A stretch of DNA of 64,000 nt, taken from NCBI GenBank assembly GCA_026003895.1, contig BPIC01000004.1, positions 372,001-436,000 on the forward strand, given 5' to 3'. The notes beneath the pieces are model-generated. The model was not told the DNA's origin. It ran no database searches and saw only the letters and a list, made by a program, of their open reading frames with translations. This document shows positions 17,998 to 27,202 of this stretch, piece by piece (within the stretch, counting starts at the first letter, position 1; every line of letters begins with the position of its first letter). This stretch comes from Dehalococcoidia bacterium (GTDB taxonomy: Bacteria > Chloroflexota > Dehalococcoidia > SpSt-223). The position numbers and the translations under genes were made by a program.

Positions 17998-18999
17998 ATG
18001 GGCCATAAAGTGCACCCGATCGGGTTCCGCCTCGGGATCAACAAGACGTGGCAGTCGAAGTGGTATGCCGACCGGCAGTATACCGATTTGCTCCACGAAG
18101 ACATGCGGATCCGTCAGTTGATCACCTCACGGTTCGTCGATGCCGGTATTCCGCGTGTCGAGATCGATCGTCAGGCGAACCAAGTGGGCGTGACGATCCA
18201 CACTGCGAAGCCGGGCATTGTCATCGGTCGTTCGGGCCAGAAGGTCGACGAGCTACGCGATAACCTCGAAAAGCTGACCGGCAAGCGTGTGCGTGTCAAT
18301 ATTGCCGAAATTCGTCAGCCAGAGCTCGACGCCTATCTCGTGGCGCGGTCGATCGCCGATCAGATCGAACGGCGCGTCTCCTACAAGCGGGCAATCAAGC
18401 AGGCGGTGACCCGATCGATGCAACGCGGAGCGCAGGGGATCCGCATCATCATGTCGGGCCGGCTCGGCGGGGCGGAAATGTCGCGCCGCGAGCGCGAACA
18501 CGCCGGTCAGGTGCCGCTCCAGACGTTGCGCGCCGATATCGACTTCGGCATCGCCGAGGCGCACACGACCTTCGGCGTGATCGGCATCAAAGTGTGGATT
18601 TATCGTGGCGACGTGATCGGGCCTCGCCAACAGCGCATCGAGGCCGAGCGCCGGGCGGCTGCAGCGGGTGAGCGTCGTGCGCCGCGCGAGGGCCGCGACG
18701 AGCAGGATCTCGATCTGGACGTTGCTCCCGTTGACGCGCTGCCGCCAGAGGCCGAGCCGGTCATCGAGGCTGCCCCGGCTCCCGTGTCGGAGCTGGACCT
18801 GATAGCCGAGCGCGAACGTCAGCTCGCCGAGCGGGAACGTCTTCTCGCTGAGCGCGAGCGTGCGCTTGCCGAAGCCCAGGCCGCTGCTGCGGCTGCAGTC
18901 CCGCAGCCGACGGTCGACGCGCCGCGCGGTGAGCCGACCACCCCTTCAGCCGCTGGCTCAGCGAAACCGAGCGAGCCATCTGGCGAGTCGGAGAGCTAG
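17998..18999 (+). CDS. rpsC: 30S ribosomal protein S3 with coiled-coil C-terminal extension
   Basis: The first about 210 residues are a standard S3: [18 protein letters not shown] start, a KH-type segment around [16 protein letters not shown], then [16 protein letters not shown] and [13 protein letters not shown]. The protein then continues for about 120 residues not found in ordinary S3. There is a Glu/Arg/Ala stretch, an acidic-proline linker, and three consecutive near-identical heptads of the type AERERxL (about residues 264-285), which should form a coiled coil. A Pro/Ser/Glu tail ends it. The heptads are in frame and the next gene follows by 2 nt, so this is not a frameshift artefact. 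Function of the extension is unknown. Confidence 0.93.
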   Translation: MGHKVHPIGFRLGINKTWQSKWYADRQYTDLLHEDMRIRQLITSRFVDAGIPRVEIDRQANQVGVTIHTAKPGIVIGRSGQKVDELRDNLEKLTGKRVRVNIAEIRQPELDAYLVARSIADQIERRVSYKRAIKQAVTRSMQRGAQGIRIIMSGRLGGAEMSRREREHAGQVPLQTLRADIDFGIAEAHTTFGVIGIKVWIYRGDVIGPRQQRIEAERRAAAAGERRAPREGRDEQDLDLDVAPVDALPPEAEPVIEAAPAPVSELDLIAERERQLAERERLLAERERALAEAQAAAAAAVPQPTVDAPRGEPTTPSAAGSAKPSEPSGESES

Positions 19000-19001
19000 C
19001 G

Positions 19002-19532
19002 ATGTTGATGCCAAAGCGGGTCAAGCACCGCAAGCAATTTCGCGGCCGGCGCAAGGGCGAGGCCCAGAGCGGCAACCAACTGGCGTATGGGGAGTTTGGG
19101 ATCCAGTCGCTCAGCGCTGCCTGGGTCGATAGCCGGCAGATCGAGTCGGCGCGGCGTACGATCACGAACTACATCAAGCGCGGCGGGAAGGTCTGGATTC
19201 GGATCTTTCCGCACAAGCCGGTGACTGCCAAGCCGGCTGAAACTCGTATGGGGTCCGGTAAGGGGGCACCCGACCATTGGGTTGCCGTCGTCAAGCCGGG
19301 ACACATTCTGTTTGAGCTTGCCGGCGTTCGGGAAGAGGTGGCCAAAGAGGCGCTCCGCCGCGCCGGCCACAAGCTGCCGGTTGAGACGAAGTTCGTCGTG
19401 CGGCAGCGCCCCGAATCCGAGGTCGCGGACGGCTCCGAGGCGAGCCCGGCAGAGGACGACGCTCGTCCCGCCGAAAGTGCCGCGGAGCGGGAGGGCGTCG
19501 CGGCGCCGACCGGCGAAGGGAGCGGGCAATGA
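19002..19532 (+). CDS. rplP: 50S ribosomal protein L16 with acidic tail
   Basis: L16 core of about 140 residues ([19 protein letters not shown] start, [18 protein letters not shown] and [18 protein letters not shown]), binding 23S rRNA near the A site. About 35 further residues rich in Glu, Ala, Asp and Ser follow ([20 protein letters not shown]). The extension overlaps the start of rpmC by 4 nt. Length is 176 against the usual 137-145. Confidence 0.94.
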   Translation: MLMPKRVKHRKQFRGRRKGEAQSGNQLAYGEFGIQSLSAAWVDSRQIESARRTITNYIKRGGKVWIRIFPHKPVTAKPAETRMGSGKGAPDHWVAVVKPGHILFELAGVREEVAKEALRRAGHKLPVETKFVVRQRPESEVADGSEASPAEDDARPAESAAEREGVAAPTGEGSGQ

Positions 19533-19763
19533 AGCTTCGTGACCGGCGCGAGCAGCGGCAAGCGTTTCGGAACGCCACCGACGCCGAGCTGCAGCGCCAG
19601 CTCAACGACCTCTATCGCGAGCTGTTCAATCTGCGGATGCGTCATGTCACCCGCCAGCTCGACAACGACCGGGAACTCCAGAACGTGCGACGGTCGATCG
19701 CCCGGCTGAAAAACCATCATCCGCGAACGCGAGCTGGCGCGGGCGCTGCAAAGCGAGGGCTAG
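19529..19763 (+). CDS. rpmC: 50S ribosomal protein L29 (frameshifted in this sequence)
   Basis: Starts [20 protein letters not shown] and carries the L29 signature [20 protein letters not shown]. After SIARLK the frame is lost at a run of five A (19709-19713). Removing one A restores [16 protein letters not shown] and a stop at 19761-19763, 1 bp before rpsQ. Left uncorrected, the frame runs into rpsQ and ends at 19789. L29 sits at the tunnel exit. The gene is essential or nearly so, so a sequencing insertion is more likely than a real mutation. Confidence 0.88.
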
Positions 19764-19764
19764 C

Positions 19765-20065
19765 ATGTTTCAAGACCGACGCACGCTGATCGGCACGGTG
19801 GTCAGCAACAAGATGGACAAGGACGGTCGTCGTGGCCGTCGAGCGGGTGAAGCGCCACCCGCTCTACCGGCGGACGATCCGCCGGACGACGAAATACAAG
19901 GCGCACGACGAGAAGAACGAATGCCGCCTCGGCGACGTGGTGAAGCTCGTCGAGAGCCGGCCGCTCTCCAAGGAGAAAGCGCTGGCGGGTGATTCAGATT
20001 TTTGAAGCAAAGGCGACGTGCCGGAGGTCAAGCCGCAGGACGTCGGCGTTGGCGAGGGTGCGTAA
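19765..20065 (+). CDS. rpsQ: 30S ribosomal protein S17 (frameshifted in this sequence)
   Basis: The start [19 protein letters not shown] is a clear S17. One extra G near 19815-19820 breaks the frame. Without it the text continues [18 protein letters not shown] and [22 protein letters not shown] second extra A near 19977 hides the end [12 protein letters not shown] third indel near 20010-20016 may hide an acidic tail ([15 protein letters not shown]) ending at the TAA 20063-20065, directly against the rplN ATG. The exact C-terminus is uncertain for this reason. Confidence 0.82.
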
Positions 20066-20438
20066 ATGATTCAGCAGGAGAGCCGGCTCCGCGTGGCGGA
20101 CAACACCGGAGCCAAAGAACTGCTTTGCATCCGTATCGTTGGCGCTGGCGCCCGAAAGGTGGGCCACGTCGGCGACATCATCATCGCTGCGGTAAAAGAG
20201 GCCCAGCCTGGCGGTTCCGTGAAGCGAGGCGACGTGGTGCGGGGCCGTCATCGTGCGGACGGCGAAAGAGTAATCGCCGGCCGGACGGGTCCTACATCAA
20301 GTTCGACGACAACGCGGCGGTCATTTTGTCTGACAAGCAGAAACCCGCGCGGGACGCGCATCTTCGGCCCGGTGGGCCCGCGAGTTGCGCGAGCGCCAGT
20401 TCATGAAGATCGCCTCGCTCGCCCCAGAGGTGTTGTGA
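20066..20438 (+). CDS. rplN: 50S ribosomal protein L14 (frameshifted in this sequence)
   Basis: [20 protein letters not shown] and [15 protein letters not shown] identify L14. Four single-base insertions can be placed by homology to the family: about 20243 (extra G), about 20273 (extra T), about 20342 (extra A) and about 20372 (extra G). Removing them gives 122 residues with [37 protein letters not shown] and the C-terminal [11 protein letters not shown]. The stop at 20436-20438 overlaps the rplX ATG by one base. Uncorrected, the frame passes straight into rplX and mimics a fusion. Confidence 0.85.
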
Positions 20439-20752
20439 TGGCGAAGGTGAAATCAGGCGATACCGTTCTCATTACGAACGGTCGTGAGAAGGGCAAGCAA
20501 GGCAAAGTTAGCCGAGTCATCCCGAAAGAACAGCGGATCGTCGTCGAAGGGGTGAACTTGGTGCGGCGGCACACCAAGCCGCGCGGCCAGGCGCGCCGCG
20601 GCGGGATCATCGACAAAGAAGCGCCGCTCCACATCTCGAATGCGATGGTGATTTGCCCAAACTGTGGCCGACCGACTCGGATCGGCTACTTCATCGACGA
20701 CCAAGGTCGGAAAAGCCGGCAGTGTAAGAAGTGCGAGGGGGTGTTCGACTAA
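20438..20752 (+). CDS. rplX: 50S ribosomal protein L24
   Basis: A 104-residue L24. The KOW motif is in [20 protein letters not shown], followed by the conserved [12 protein letters not shown] and [12 protein letters not shown]. The C-terminal half has paired cysteines (CPNCG and CKKC) that may bind zinc. L24 is an assembly initiator of the 50S subunit. Its ATG overlaps the rplN stop (TGATG) and its TAA overlaps the rplE ATG. Confidence 0.95.
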   Translation: MAKVKSGDTVLITNGREKGKQGKVSRVIPKEQRIVVEGVNLVRRHTKPRGQARRGGIIDKEAPLHISNAMVICPNCGRPTRIGYFIDDQGRKSRQCKKCEGVFD

Positions 20753-21297
20753 TGGCTCCCCGATTGCGCGAACTCTACGAGCGGGAGGTTGCGCCTGCCC
20801 TGCAAAAAGAGTTCGAGTACAAGAACGTGATGGAAATTCCGCGCATCCACAAGGTCGTGCTGAACATCGGGATGGGTGAAGCGGTGCAAAACGCCCGGGC
20901 GATGGATGCTGCGGTCAAAGATCTGGCGACGATCGCTGGGCAGCAGCCGCTCGTCCGGAGGGCGCGCAAGTCGATCGCGGCGTTCAAGGTGCGCGCCGGG
21001 ATGCCGGTGGGCTGCATGGTAACCTTGCGTGGCGAACGGATGTGGCATTTTCTTGACAAGCTCCTGAACGTCGCGCTGCCGCGGGTGCGCGACTTCCGAG
21101 GCGTCTCCGACAAGTCGTTCGACGGTCGCGGGAACTACTCGCTTGGGCTCAAGGAACAGTTGATCTTCCCGGAGATCGACTACGACAAAATCGACAAGAT
21201 CCGTGGCTTGCAAGTGTCGATTGTCACCACCGCGCGGACGGACCAGGAGTCGAAGCGGCTTCTGCAGTTGCTGGGCATGCCGTTCGTCCGCAATTAG
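20752..21297 (+). CDS. rplE: 50S ribosomal protein L5
   Basis: A 181-residue L5, the 5S rRNA-binding protein of the central protuberance. Landmarks are [15 protein letters not shown], the [19 protein letters not shown] segment and [20 protein letters not shown]. The start at 20752, one base into the rplX stop, is preferred because GAGGGGG at 20736-20742 precedes it. Confidence 0.97.
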   Translation: MAPRLRELYEREVAPALQKEFEYKNVMEIPRIHKVVLNIGMGEAVQNARAMDAAVKDLATIAGQQPLVRRARKSIAAFKVRAGMPVGCMVTLRGERMWHFLDKLLNVALPRVRDFRGVSDKSFDGRGNYSLGLKEQLIFPEIDYDKIDKIRGLQVSIVTTARTDQESKRLLQLLGMPFVRN

Positions 21298-21353
21298 GCC
21301 GAGAACGGCGCGGCAGGGCGCCGCGCGATGGCCGCCGACCACCAGGAGGGGCG

Positions 21354-21539
21354 TTGGCTAAAGTAAGCAAGATTGCGAAGTCTCGCAAGACTCCCAAATT
21401 CAAGGTCCAGCACCGCAACCGCTGCCTTCGCTGCGGCCGACCGCGCGCGTTCATCCGCAAGTTCGCGCTGTGCCGGATCTGCTTCCGCACGCTCGCGCTG
21501 AAGGGCGAGATCCCCGGCGTGACGAAGTCGAGCTGGTAG
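21354..21539 (+). CDS. rpsZ: 30S ribosomal protein S14 type Z (zinc form)
   Basis: A 61-residue short S14 with the four-cysteine zinc ribbon [20 protein letters not shown] and the C-terminal [11 protein letters not shown] typical of the zinc-dependent form. It starts with TTG after AGGAGGGGCG, a very strong Shine-Dalgarno that compensates for the weak codon. A 56-bp gap follows rplE. Confidence 0.95.
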   Translation: MAKVSKIAKSRKTPKFKVQHRNRCLRCGRPRAFIRKFALCRICFRTLALKGEIPGVTKSSW

Positions 21540-21549
21540 GAGGCGGACC

Positions 21550-21948
21550 ATGACGATGACCGATCCGATTGCGGACATGCTGACGCGGCTGCGAAACGCC
21601 GTTCAGGCGAAGCACGATTTCGTCGTGATGCCCGCGTCAAAGATCAAGGTCGCCATTGCCAAGATCTTGCTGGACGAAGGGTTCATCAAAGACTACGAGG
21701 TGCAGCGCGACGGCGCCAAGCAGACGCTGAAAATCACGCTGCGCTACACCGGGAAGAAGCAACCGGTGCTGAGCGGTTTGCAGCGCGTCTCCAAACCAGG
21801 GTTGCGCGTCTACGTCCAGCGCGGGGAGATTCCGCGCGTCTACGGCGGGCTCGGCATCGCCGTGATGTCTACCCCGCAGGGCGTGATGACCGGCCAGCAA
21901 GCGTGGCGGCAGCGCGTCGGCGGCGAAGTCCTCTGCTACGTCTGGTAA
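21550..21948 (+). CDS. rpsH: 30S ribosomal protein S8
   Basis: A 132-residue S8: [20 protein letters not shown] start, [17 protein letters not shown], then the C-terminal [20 protein letters not shown] and a terminal Trp. S8 binds helix 21 of 16S rRNA and in E. coli represses the spc operon; no operator was identified here. GGAGG (21539-21543) precedes the start. Confidence 0.97.
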   Translation: MTMTDPIADMLTRLRNAVQAKHDFVVMPASKIKVAIAKILLDEGFIKDYEVQRDGAKQTLKITLRYTGKKQPVLSGLQRVSKPGLRVYVQRGEIPRVYGGLGIAVMSTPQGVMTGQQAWRQRVGGEVLCYVW

Positions 21949-21958
21949 GGAGGGAACG

Positions 21959-22513
21959 ATGTCGCGCATTGGTCGCGCACCCATCGCCGTGCCAGCCGGC
22001 GTGACGGTGGACATTCAGCCGGGGCTGGTGCGAGTAAAAGGGCCGAAGGGGCAACTCGAGCGGAAGGTCAACCCCGATCTTCAGATCAAGCTCGAAAATG
22101 GCACCCTCACCGTTGCACGCCCGGACGATGAGAAGGAGCACCGCGCCCAGCACGGCCTGACCCGCACGCTGATTGCCAACATGGTCACCGGCGTGACGAC
22201 CGGCTTTAGCAAGTATCTCGAAATGAGCGGCGTCGGCTATCGCGCTCAGTTGCAAGGGCAGAAGCTTGTCCTTCAGGTCGGCTACTCGCATCCTGTCGAG
22301 ATTGAGCCGCCGAACGGAATTACGTTCGTGGTCGAATCGCCCACGCGCTTTGCGGTCCAAGGGATCGACAAGGAGCTCGTTGGCCAGACGGCGGCGAATA
22401 TCCGCGAGGTTCGGCCGCCCGAGCCGTATAAGGGGAAGGGCATTCGCTACCAAGGTGAGGTGGTGCGGCGCAAGGCAGGCAAAGCTGGGAAGGCCGGCGG
22501 AAAGAAGAAGTAA
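21959..22513 (+). CDS. rplF: 50S ribosomal protein L6
   Basis: A 184-residue L6 with the duplicated fold. It opens [19 protein letters not shown], then [20 protein letters not shown] and the C-terminal signature [21 protein letters not shown]. Lies at the factor-binding site near the sarcin-ricin loop. AAGGAGGG before the ATG. Confidence 0.97.
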   Translation: MSRIGRAPIAVPAGVTVDIQPGLVRVKGPKGQLERKVNPDLQIKLENGTLTVARPDDEKEHRAQHGLTRTLIANMVTGVTTGFSKYLEMSGVGYRAQLQGQKLVLQVGYSHPVEIEPPNGITFVVESPTRFAVQGIDKELVGQTAANIREVRPPEPYKGKGIRYQGEVVRRKAGKAGKAGGKKK

Positions 22514-22516
22514 GCC

Positions 22517-22885
22517 ATGTTCAAACGAGAGGATCCGCGAGCGGCGCGCCGCCGCCGGCACCTGCGCGTTCGCAAGAAGGTGTTTGGGAAACCGGCGCGG
22601 CCGCGCCTCGCCGTCTATCGCAGCCTCGCGCACATTTATGCCCAGATCATCGATGACACCAGCCGACGGACATTGGTAGCCGCGTCGACGCTCGATCCGG
22701 AGGCGCGCGGTCAGTTGGACGGCAAAACCAAGACCGAAGAGGCGAAAGTGGTCGGTCGGCTGATCGCCGAACGCGCCAAGAAGGCCGGGATCGACACCGT
22801 GGTGTTCGACCGCGGCGGCTACATTTATCACGGCCGGGTCAAGGCCCTGGCCGAAGCAGCCCGCGAAGCCGGGCTCGTCTTCTAG
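22517..22885 (+). CDS. rplR: 50S ribosomal protein L18
   Basis: A 122-residue L18, partner of L5 on 5S r[17 protein letters not shown] near the N-terminus, [20 protein letters not shown] and the C-terminal [21 protein letters not shown] are diagnostic. It starts 3 nt after rplF and is followed 11 nt later by rpsE. Confidence 0.97.
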   Translation: MFKREDPRAARRRRHLRVRKKVFGKPARPRLAVYRSLAHIYAQIIDDTSRRTLVAASTLDPEARGQLDGKTKTEEAKVVGRLIAERAKKAGIDTVVFDRGGYIYHGRVKALAEAAREAGLVF

Positions 22886-22896
22886 GGGCAGGCACG

Positions 22897-23427
22897 ATGC
22901 GTATCGATCCACGAAGTGTGGCGCTCGAAAAGGAGCGCGTCGTCTCGGTCAACCGGGTCGCCAAGGTGGTCAAGGGCGGGCGTCGGTTCAGCTTCAGCGC
23001 TGTCGTCGTCATCGGCGATGGGCGCGGCCATGTTGGGGCCGGGCTGGGCAAGGCCAACGAAGTCCCGGAGGCGATCCGCAAGGGCACCGAGGACGCGAAG
23101 AAAAATCTGATTCGGGTGCCGCTTGTCGAGCACACCATCCCGCACCAGATCCAGTCGGAATTTGGGGCGGCAAAGGTGCTGCTCAAACCGGCCAGCCCCG
23201 GAACCGGCGTGATTGCCGGCGGTGGCGTCCGCGCTGTCGTCGAAGCGGCGGGAATCCGCGACATTCTCACAAAGTCGCTCGGGTCGAACAATCCGGTGAA
23301 TGTCGTGCGCGCCACCATCGCGGCGCTCGCGGCGCTCAAGAGCCCGGAGGAGGAGCGCGAGCGCCGGCCGCGGCGCAACGGCCGACCCGTCGTCGCCGAC
23401 ACGCCGACGGAGAGCAACGATGAGTAG
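22897..23427 (+). CDS. rpsE: 30S ribosomal protein S5
   Basis: A 176-residue S5. The RNA-binding domain carries [19 protein letters not shown] and [20 protein letters not shown]; the C-terminal domain has [14 protein letters not shown] and the helix near [16 protein letters not shown] basic then acidic tail follows. It overlaps rpmD by 8 nt. Confidence 0.97.
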   Translation: MRIDPRSVALEKERVVSVNRVAKVVKGGRRFSFSAVVVIGDGRGHVGAGLGKANEVPEAIRKGTEDAKKNLIRVPLVEHTIPHQIQSEFGAAKVLLKPASPGTGVIAGGGVRAVVEAAGIRDILTKSLGSNNPVNVVRATIAALAALKSPEEERERRPRRNGRPVVADTPTESNDE

Positions 23428-23605
23428 ACTGCGCATTACTTGGACGAAGAGCACGATCGGCTACAGCCAGCGCCAGCGCGACACGATTCGCAGTCTGGGC
23501 TTGCGCCGCCTGCACCAAACGGTCGAGCGCGAGGACACGCCGGCGACCCGTGGCCTCATCGACAAGGTGCGCCACCTCGTCGTCGTGGAAGAGGTGGCCT
23601 CATGA
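23420..23605 (+). CDS. rpmD: 50S ribosomal protein L30
   Basis: A 61-residue bacterial-type L30: [20 protein letters not shown] and [20 protein letters not shown]. The ATG at 23420 lies inside the end of rpsE; an ATG further upstream in the same frame (23300) only reads the antiphase of rpsE. The last codons overlap rplO in an ATGA junction. Confidence 0.95.
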   Translation: MSRLRITWTKSTIGYSQRQRDTIRSLGLRRLHQTVEREDTPATRGLIDKVRHLVVVEEVAS

Positions 23606-24139
23606 GAATGGACGAACTGATTGCGCCGCCACGCCAAGCGCGCAAGCGTGTTGGCCGCGGCAACGCGACTGGCCAAGGCACCTATGCCGGCAAGGGCCTC
23701 AAGGGTCAAAAGGCCCGCACCGGCGGCGGCCCCAGCCCACGCTTCGAGGGGGGGACAGCTTCCCCTCATCAAGCGGCTTCCCGAAAAGCGCGGCTTCAAA
23801 AACAAGTGGCGCACCGAGTACGCCATCTTCAATGTCGAAGATTTCTCCGAGCTGGACGACGGCACCGAGATCACGCCCGAGGTGCTGCGCGAGATCGGAC
23901 TGTTGAAGGACGATCTTCCGGTAAAGATCCTTGGCAACGGCGACTTGAACGTGAAGCTGACCGTGCGCGCCCACAGGTTTTCGGCGTCGGCTAAGGCGAA
24001 GATCCAAGCAAGCGGCGGGGTCGTCGAGGAGCTCGCCTACGAAGCGCCGCGGACCAGCCGCTCGCGGGGGCCCAACCCGCGACCGAAGACGCCGCGCAAG
24101 ACGGCCGCAAGGGCGGAGACGAAATCGGCGGCTCGCTAG
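23602..24139 (+). CDS. rplO: 50S ribosomal protein L15 (one frameshift in this sequence)
   Basis: The N-terminal part ([35 protein letters not shown]) and the C-terminal part ([17 protein letters not shown] through [18 protein letters not shown]) are both clear L15, but lie in different frames. The break is a run of seven G at 23748-23754; with six G the reading is continuous at about 178 residues. L15 is a late 50S assembly protein. A Lys/Arg/Thr-rich tail ends the gene. The start overlaps rpmD by 4 nt; a second ATG two codons on is equally possible. Confidence 0.9.
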
Positions 24140-24183
24140 GCCGCCTCGTTTACACTTTCCGCAACTCGCGCCAAGGAGGGGGA

Positions 24184-25491
24184 GTGGAGCAACTACGAGC
24201 GGTGCTGGATGCCTTCAAGCTTCCAGACCTGCGACGCAAAATCCTCTTCACATTTGCCATGCTGGTCGTCTTCCGGTTCGTTGCCCACGTGCCGGTGCCG
24301 GGGCTGAACCCGGAAGCGCTCGAGCAGTTGTTTACGACTGGGCCGAACGCGGCTCTGCTCGGCATGCTCGACCTCTTCTCTGGCGGGGCGCTCCGGAACT
24401 TCAGCGTGGCGGCGATGGGGGTCTATCCCTACATTACGGCCTCCATCGTGGTGCAGCTCCTTGTGCCGATCATCCCCCGGCTGGAGGCGCTCTCGAAGGA
24501 GGGTGAGGCTGGCCGCCAGAAAATTGCCCAACTGACGCACTACCTAACCATCCCCCTCGCCTTGCTCCAGGGCTATGGCCAGCTGGTGCTTTTGCGAAAT
24601 CAGCAAACGCCAGTTATTCCGCGGCTTGGCTTCACGGGCGACGACCTGGTACCGACGGTCGCCATGTTGCTCAGTCTGACCGCGGGCACGGTGTTTTTGG
24701 TTTGGCTCGGCGAGCTGATCACGCAATACGGCATCGGGAACGGCGTCTCGATCATCATCTTTGGCGGCATCGTCGCCAACATCCCGTCGATCATCGGCCA
24801 GACCTTCTTTGCGTCCGATCAAATCATCGGTCTCGTGGTGTTCGTGATCCTCGGCGTGCTGACGGTTGCGGGCATCGTGGTGTTCACGGAAGCACAGCGG
24901 CGGGTGCCGGTCCACTATGCCAAGCGGATGCGTGGATCGCGGCTCTACGGCGGCCAGAGCACCCACATCCCCTTGAAGGTCAACTCGGCCGGCATGATCC
25001 CGCTCATTTTCTCGATGTCGATCATGATCCTGCCGGGCACGATTGCCAGCTGGTTCCAATTCTCCAGCACGCCGTGGGTCGCCCAAGCGGCCGTTTGGAT
25101 GCAGCGCCTGTTTGATCCGACGAGCCCGCTCTATTGGGCGTTCTTCTTCATCATGACGGTCGGGTTCACGTTCTTCTACACGATGGTCATCTTCCAGCAG
25201 CAGCGGCTGGCGGAGAACCTTCAAAAGTATGGCGGGTTCATCCCGGGGATTCGCCCCGGCAAGCCGACCGACGAGTACTTGATGAAAGTGCTGACTCGGA
25301 TCACGTGGGCGGGAGCGCTCTTCCTTGGGGTAATCGCGATCCTGCCCTATTTTGCGCAGATTGTGACCAACATCCAGGCCGTCCAGCTCTCCTCGACCGG
25401 GCTACTCATTATCGTCGGCGTCGTGCTCGACACGATGAAGCAGCTCGAGGCGCAGCTGTTGATGCGCCACTATGAGGGGTTCATTAAGTAG
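24184..25491 (+). CDS. secY: preprotein translocase subunit SecY
   Basis: A 435-residue SecY, the ten-helix channel subunit of the Sec translocon in the cytoplasmic membrane. Visible landmarks: the plug region GMLDLFSGGALRNFSVAAMG, EALSKEGEAGRQKIAQLT, QYGIGNGVSIIIFGGIVANI, and the cytoplasmic loop QRRVPVHYAKRMRG. The C-terminal segment is GGFIPGIRPGKPTDEYL. It starts with GTG after AAGGAGGGGG. adk begins immediately after its stop. Confidence 0.97.
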   Translation: MEQLRAVLDAFKLPDLRRKILFTFAMLVVFRFVAHVPVPGLNPEALEQLFTTGPNAALLGMLDLFSGGALRNFSVAAMGVYPYITASIVVQLLVPIIPRLEALSKEGEAGRQKIAQLTHYLTIPLALLQGYGQLVLLRNQQTPVIPRLGFTGDDLVPTVAMLLSLTAGTVFLVWLGELITQYGIGNGVSIIIFGGIVANIPSIIGQTFFASDQIIGLVVFVILGVLTVAGIVVFTEAQRRVPVHYAKRMRGSRLYGGQSTHIPLKVNSAGMIPLIFSMSIMILPGTIASWFQFSSTPWVAQAAVWMQRLFDPTSPLYWAFFFIMTVGFTFFYTMVIFQQQRLAENLQKYGGFIPGIRPGKPTDEYLMKVLTRITWAGALFLGVIAILPYFAQIVTNIQAVQLSSTGLLIIVGVVLDTMKQLEAQLLMRHYEGFIK

Positions 25492-26151
25492 ATGCCGTAT
25501 GTCGTGCTGCTCGGTCCGCCGGGCTCCGGGAAAGGCACCCAAGCCGGCGCACTGGCACAGGCGCTCGGCGCGCTTCATCTCTCGACAGGCGACCTCTTTC
25601 GCGAAAACTTGAGCCAAGGGACCGAGCTCGGCCAGCTCGCGAAGAGCTACATGGACCGCGGCGCCTACGTGCCGGACGACGTCACCGTGGCGATGGTGTT
25701 CGACCGGCTGCGCAAGCCGGATGCCGCGAACGGCGCGGTGTTGGATGGCTTCCCCCGCACCCTGCCCCAGGCGGAGGCGCTCGATCGTGGTCTCGCCGAG
25801 CGCGGCGCCCAAGTCGATCGCGCCATTCTCCTCAACGTGCCAGACGAGGAACTGATCCGCCGGTTGAGCGGCCGCTGGCTCTGTCGCGTTTGCGGCACGC
25901 CCTATAACCTGACGAGCAGTCCGCCGAAGCAACCGGGGATCTGCGACCGCGACGGCGGGGTGCTGTATCAACGAGACGATGACAAGCCGGAGGTCGTCCG
26001 GACGCGCCTCGAGGTGTATCGCGACCAGACGTTGCCATTAGTGGAGTACTACCGGCGCCAAGGCAAACTCGTCGAGGTGAACGGCGCTGGCGACATCGCC
26101 ACGATCCAGCGCCACCTCGTGGCGGCTGCAACCGAGGCTGCCGCCCGATGA
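25492..26151 (+). CDS. adk: adenylate kinase
   Basis: A 219-residue long-form adenylate kinase (ATP + AMP to 2 ADP, cytoplasm). The P-loop is GPPGSGKGTQAG at residue 7. The AMP site has LSTGDLFREN and DGFPRTLPQAE. The LID contains CRVCGTPYN and CDRDG, that is three Cys and one Asp, as in zinc-binding adenylate kinases of Gram-positive type. It abuts secY (TAGATG) and overlaps map by 4 nt, the usual secY-adk-map order. Confidence 0.97.
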   Translation: MPYVVLLGPPGSGKGTQAGALAQALGALHLSTGDLFRENLSQGTELGQLAKSYMDRGAYVPDDVTVAMVFDRLRKPDAANGAVLDGFPRTLPQAEALDRGLAERGAQVDRAILLNVPDEELIRRLSGRWLCRVCGTPYNLTSSPPKQPGICDRDGGVLYQRDDDKPEVVRTRLEVYRDQTLPLVEYYRRQGKLVEVNGAGDIATIQRHLVAAATEAAAR

Positions 26152-26921
26152 CCGATCGCCAGGTCGTGCTGAAGTCGCCGCGGGAAATCGCGCTGATGCG
26201 TGAGGCGGGCCGGATCGCGGCGCTCGCCCTGCGGGAGACAGCGAAGGCGGCCGAGCCCGGTGTGACCACCGCCGAGCTCGATCGGGTAGCAGAAGCCGCG
26301 ATCCGATCGAGGGGTGGCATCCCGTCGTTTAAGGGGCTCTACGGCTTTCCGGCCTCGATCTGTTGCTCGCTCAACGATGAAATCGTTCACGGCATCCCGA
26401 GTACGAAGCGGACGATCCGCGCTGGGGACCTCGTCAAGATCGACATTGGCGTCAAACGCGAAGGCTATCACTCCGACACCGCGCTCACGGTCGGCGTCGG
26501 CGCAATTCCTCCGGAGGCGCAGCGGCTGATCGAGGTGACGGAGCAAGCGCTTTGGGCGGGAATTCGCGCCTGTTGCGCCGGCGGACGGGTGCGCGACATT
26601 TCGGCGGCGATCGAGCGCTACGTACGGAGTCAAGGCAACTACGGAATCGTTCGCCAGTACGTCGGGCACGGTATCGGCCGGCAGTTTCACGAAGCCCCCC
26701 AAGTGCCAAACTACCTCGATCCGCGCCACCCGGTGAACACACCGCTCAAGCCTGGGCTGGTGATTGCGATCGAGCCGATGCTGAACGCCGGCAGTTGGGA
26801 GACGAAGCAACGGCCTGGCGATAGCTGGACGGTGTATACGGCGGACGGGTCGTTGTCGGCGCATTTCGAGCATACGGTTGCGATCACTGCGGGTGAGCCG
26901 GAGGTGCTGACTCTGCCGTGA
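26148..26921 (+). CDS. map: type I methionine aminopeptidase
   Basis: A 257-residue enzyme removing the initiator Met from nascent proteins. The five metal ligands can be read in order: Asp in KIDIGV, Asp in [10 protein letters not shown], His in [12 protein letters not shown], Glu in AIEPMLNAG and Glu in FEHTVAIT. There is no N-terminal SH3-binding or zinc-finger extension. It overlaps adk in an ATGA junction. infA, which usually comes next, is absent. Confidence 0.97.
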   Translation: MTDRQVVLKSPREIALMREAGRIAALALRETAKAAEPGVTTAELDRVAEAAIRSRGGIPSFKGLYGFPASICCSLNDEIVHGIPSTKRTIRAGDLVKIDIGVKREGYHSDTALTVGVGAIPPEAQRLIEVTEQALWAGIRACCAGGRVRDISAAIERYVRSQGNYGIVRQYVGHGIGRQFHEAPQVPNYLDPRHPVNTPLKPGLVIAIEPMLNAGSWETKQRPGDSWTVYTADGSLSAHFEHTVAITAGEPEVLTLP

Positions 26922-26928
26922 TCCGCGG

Positions 26929-26958
26929 GTGGCACGGGGAGCCGGAAGGACGTATACT
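26929..26958 (+). promoter_or_regulatory. possible internal promoter before rpmJ
   Basis: TATACT (26953-26958) is a good -10; the best -35 is the weaker GTGGCA (26929-26934) with an 18-bp spacer. It lies in the 163-bp gap after map, the largest inside the spc/alpha block, and could boost rpmJ-rpsM-rpsK-rpsD-rpoA-rplQ. Confidence 0.4.
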
Positions 26959-27084
26959 TCCCAAGTTCGCCCGATTACCGGCGCGTCTCTTTGCCTGGCA
27001 GAAATCCGTCGCGATGTTGTCGCCAGGGGACTCGAAGGCCGCACTGCCCGCGAGGTTGATTGCAGGCCGAAACAGGGAACGACG

Positions 27085-27198
27085 ATGAAGGTTCGAGCAT
27101 CGGTCAAAGCGCGGTGCGAAAAGTGCAAGATCATCCGCCGGCATGGCAACGTGCTGGTGGTCTGTGCCAACCCCAAGCACAAGCAGAAGCAAGGGTAA
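27085..27198 (+). CDS. rpmJ: 50S ribosomal protein L36 (zinc form)
   Basis: A 37-residue L36: [19 protein letters not shown] with the zinc ligands C-x2-C-x12-C-x4-H completed by [13 protein letters not shown]. The ATG at 27085 is used; a GTG/ATG 52 codons upstream in the same frame gives an implausible extension. rpsM follows after 4 nt. Confidence 0.96.
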   Translation: MKVRASVKARCEKCKIIRRHGNVLVVCANPKHKQKQG

Positions 27199-27202
27199 CG
27201 AT

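Noticed and set aside
19700-20440. Programmed frameshifting in ribosomal genes
   Set aside because: Shifts occur at unrelated sequences without a common slippery site and many lie within one gene; sequencing insertions explain them better.
20066-20752. Apparent L14-L24 fusion protein
   Set aside because: The fusion arises only because indels in rplN remove its stop; repaired frames give two normal genes overlapping by one base.
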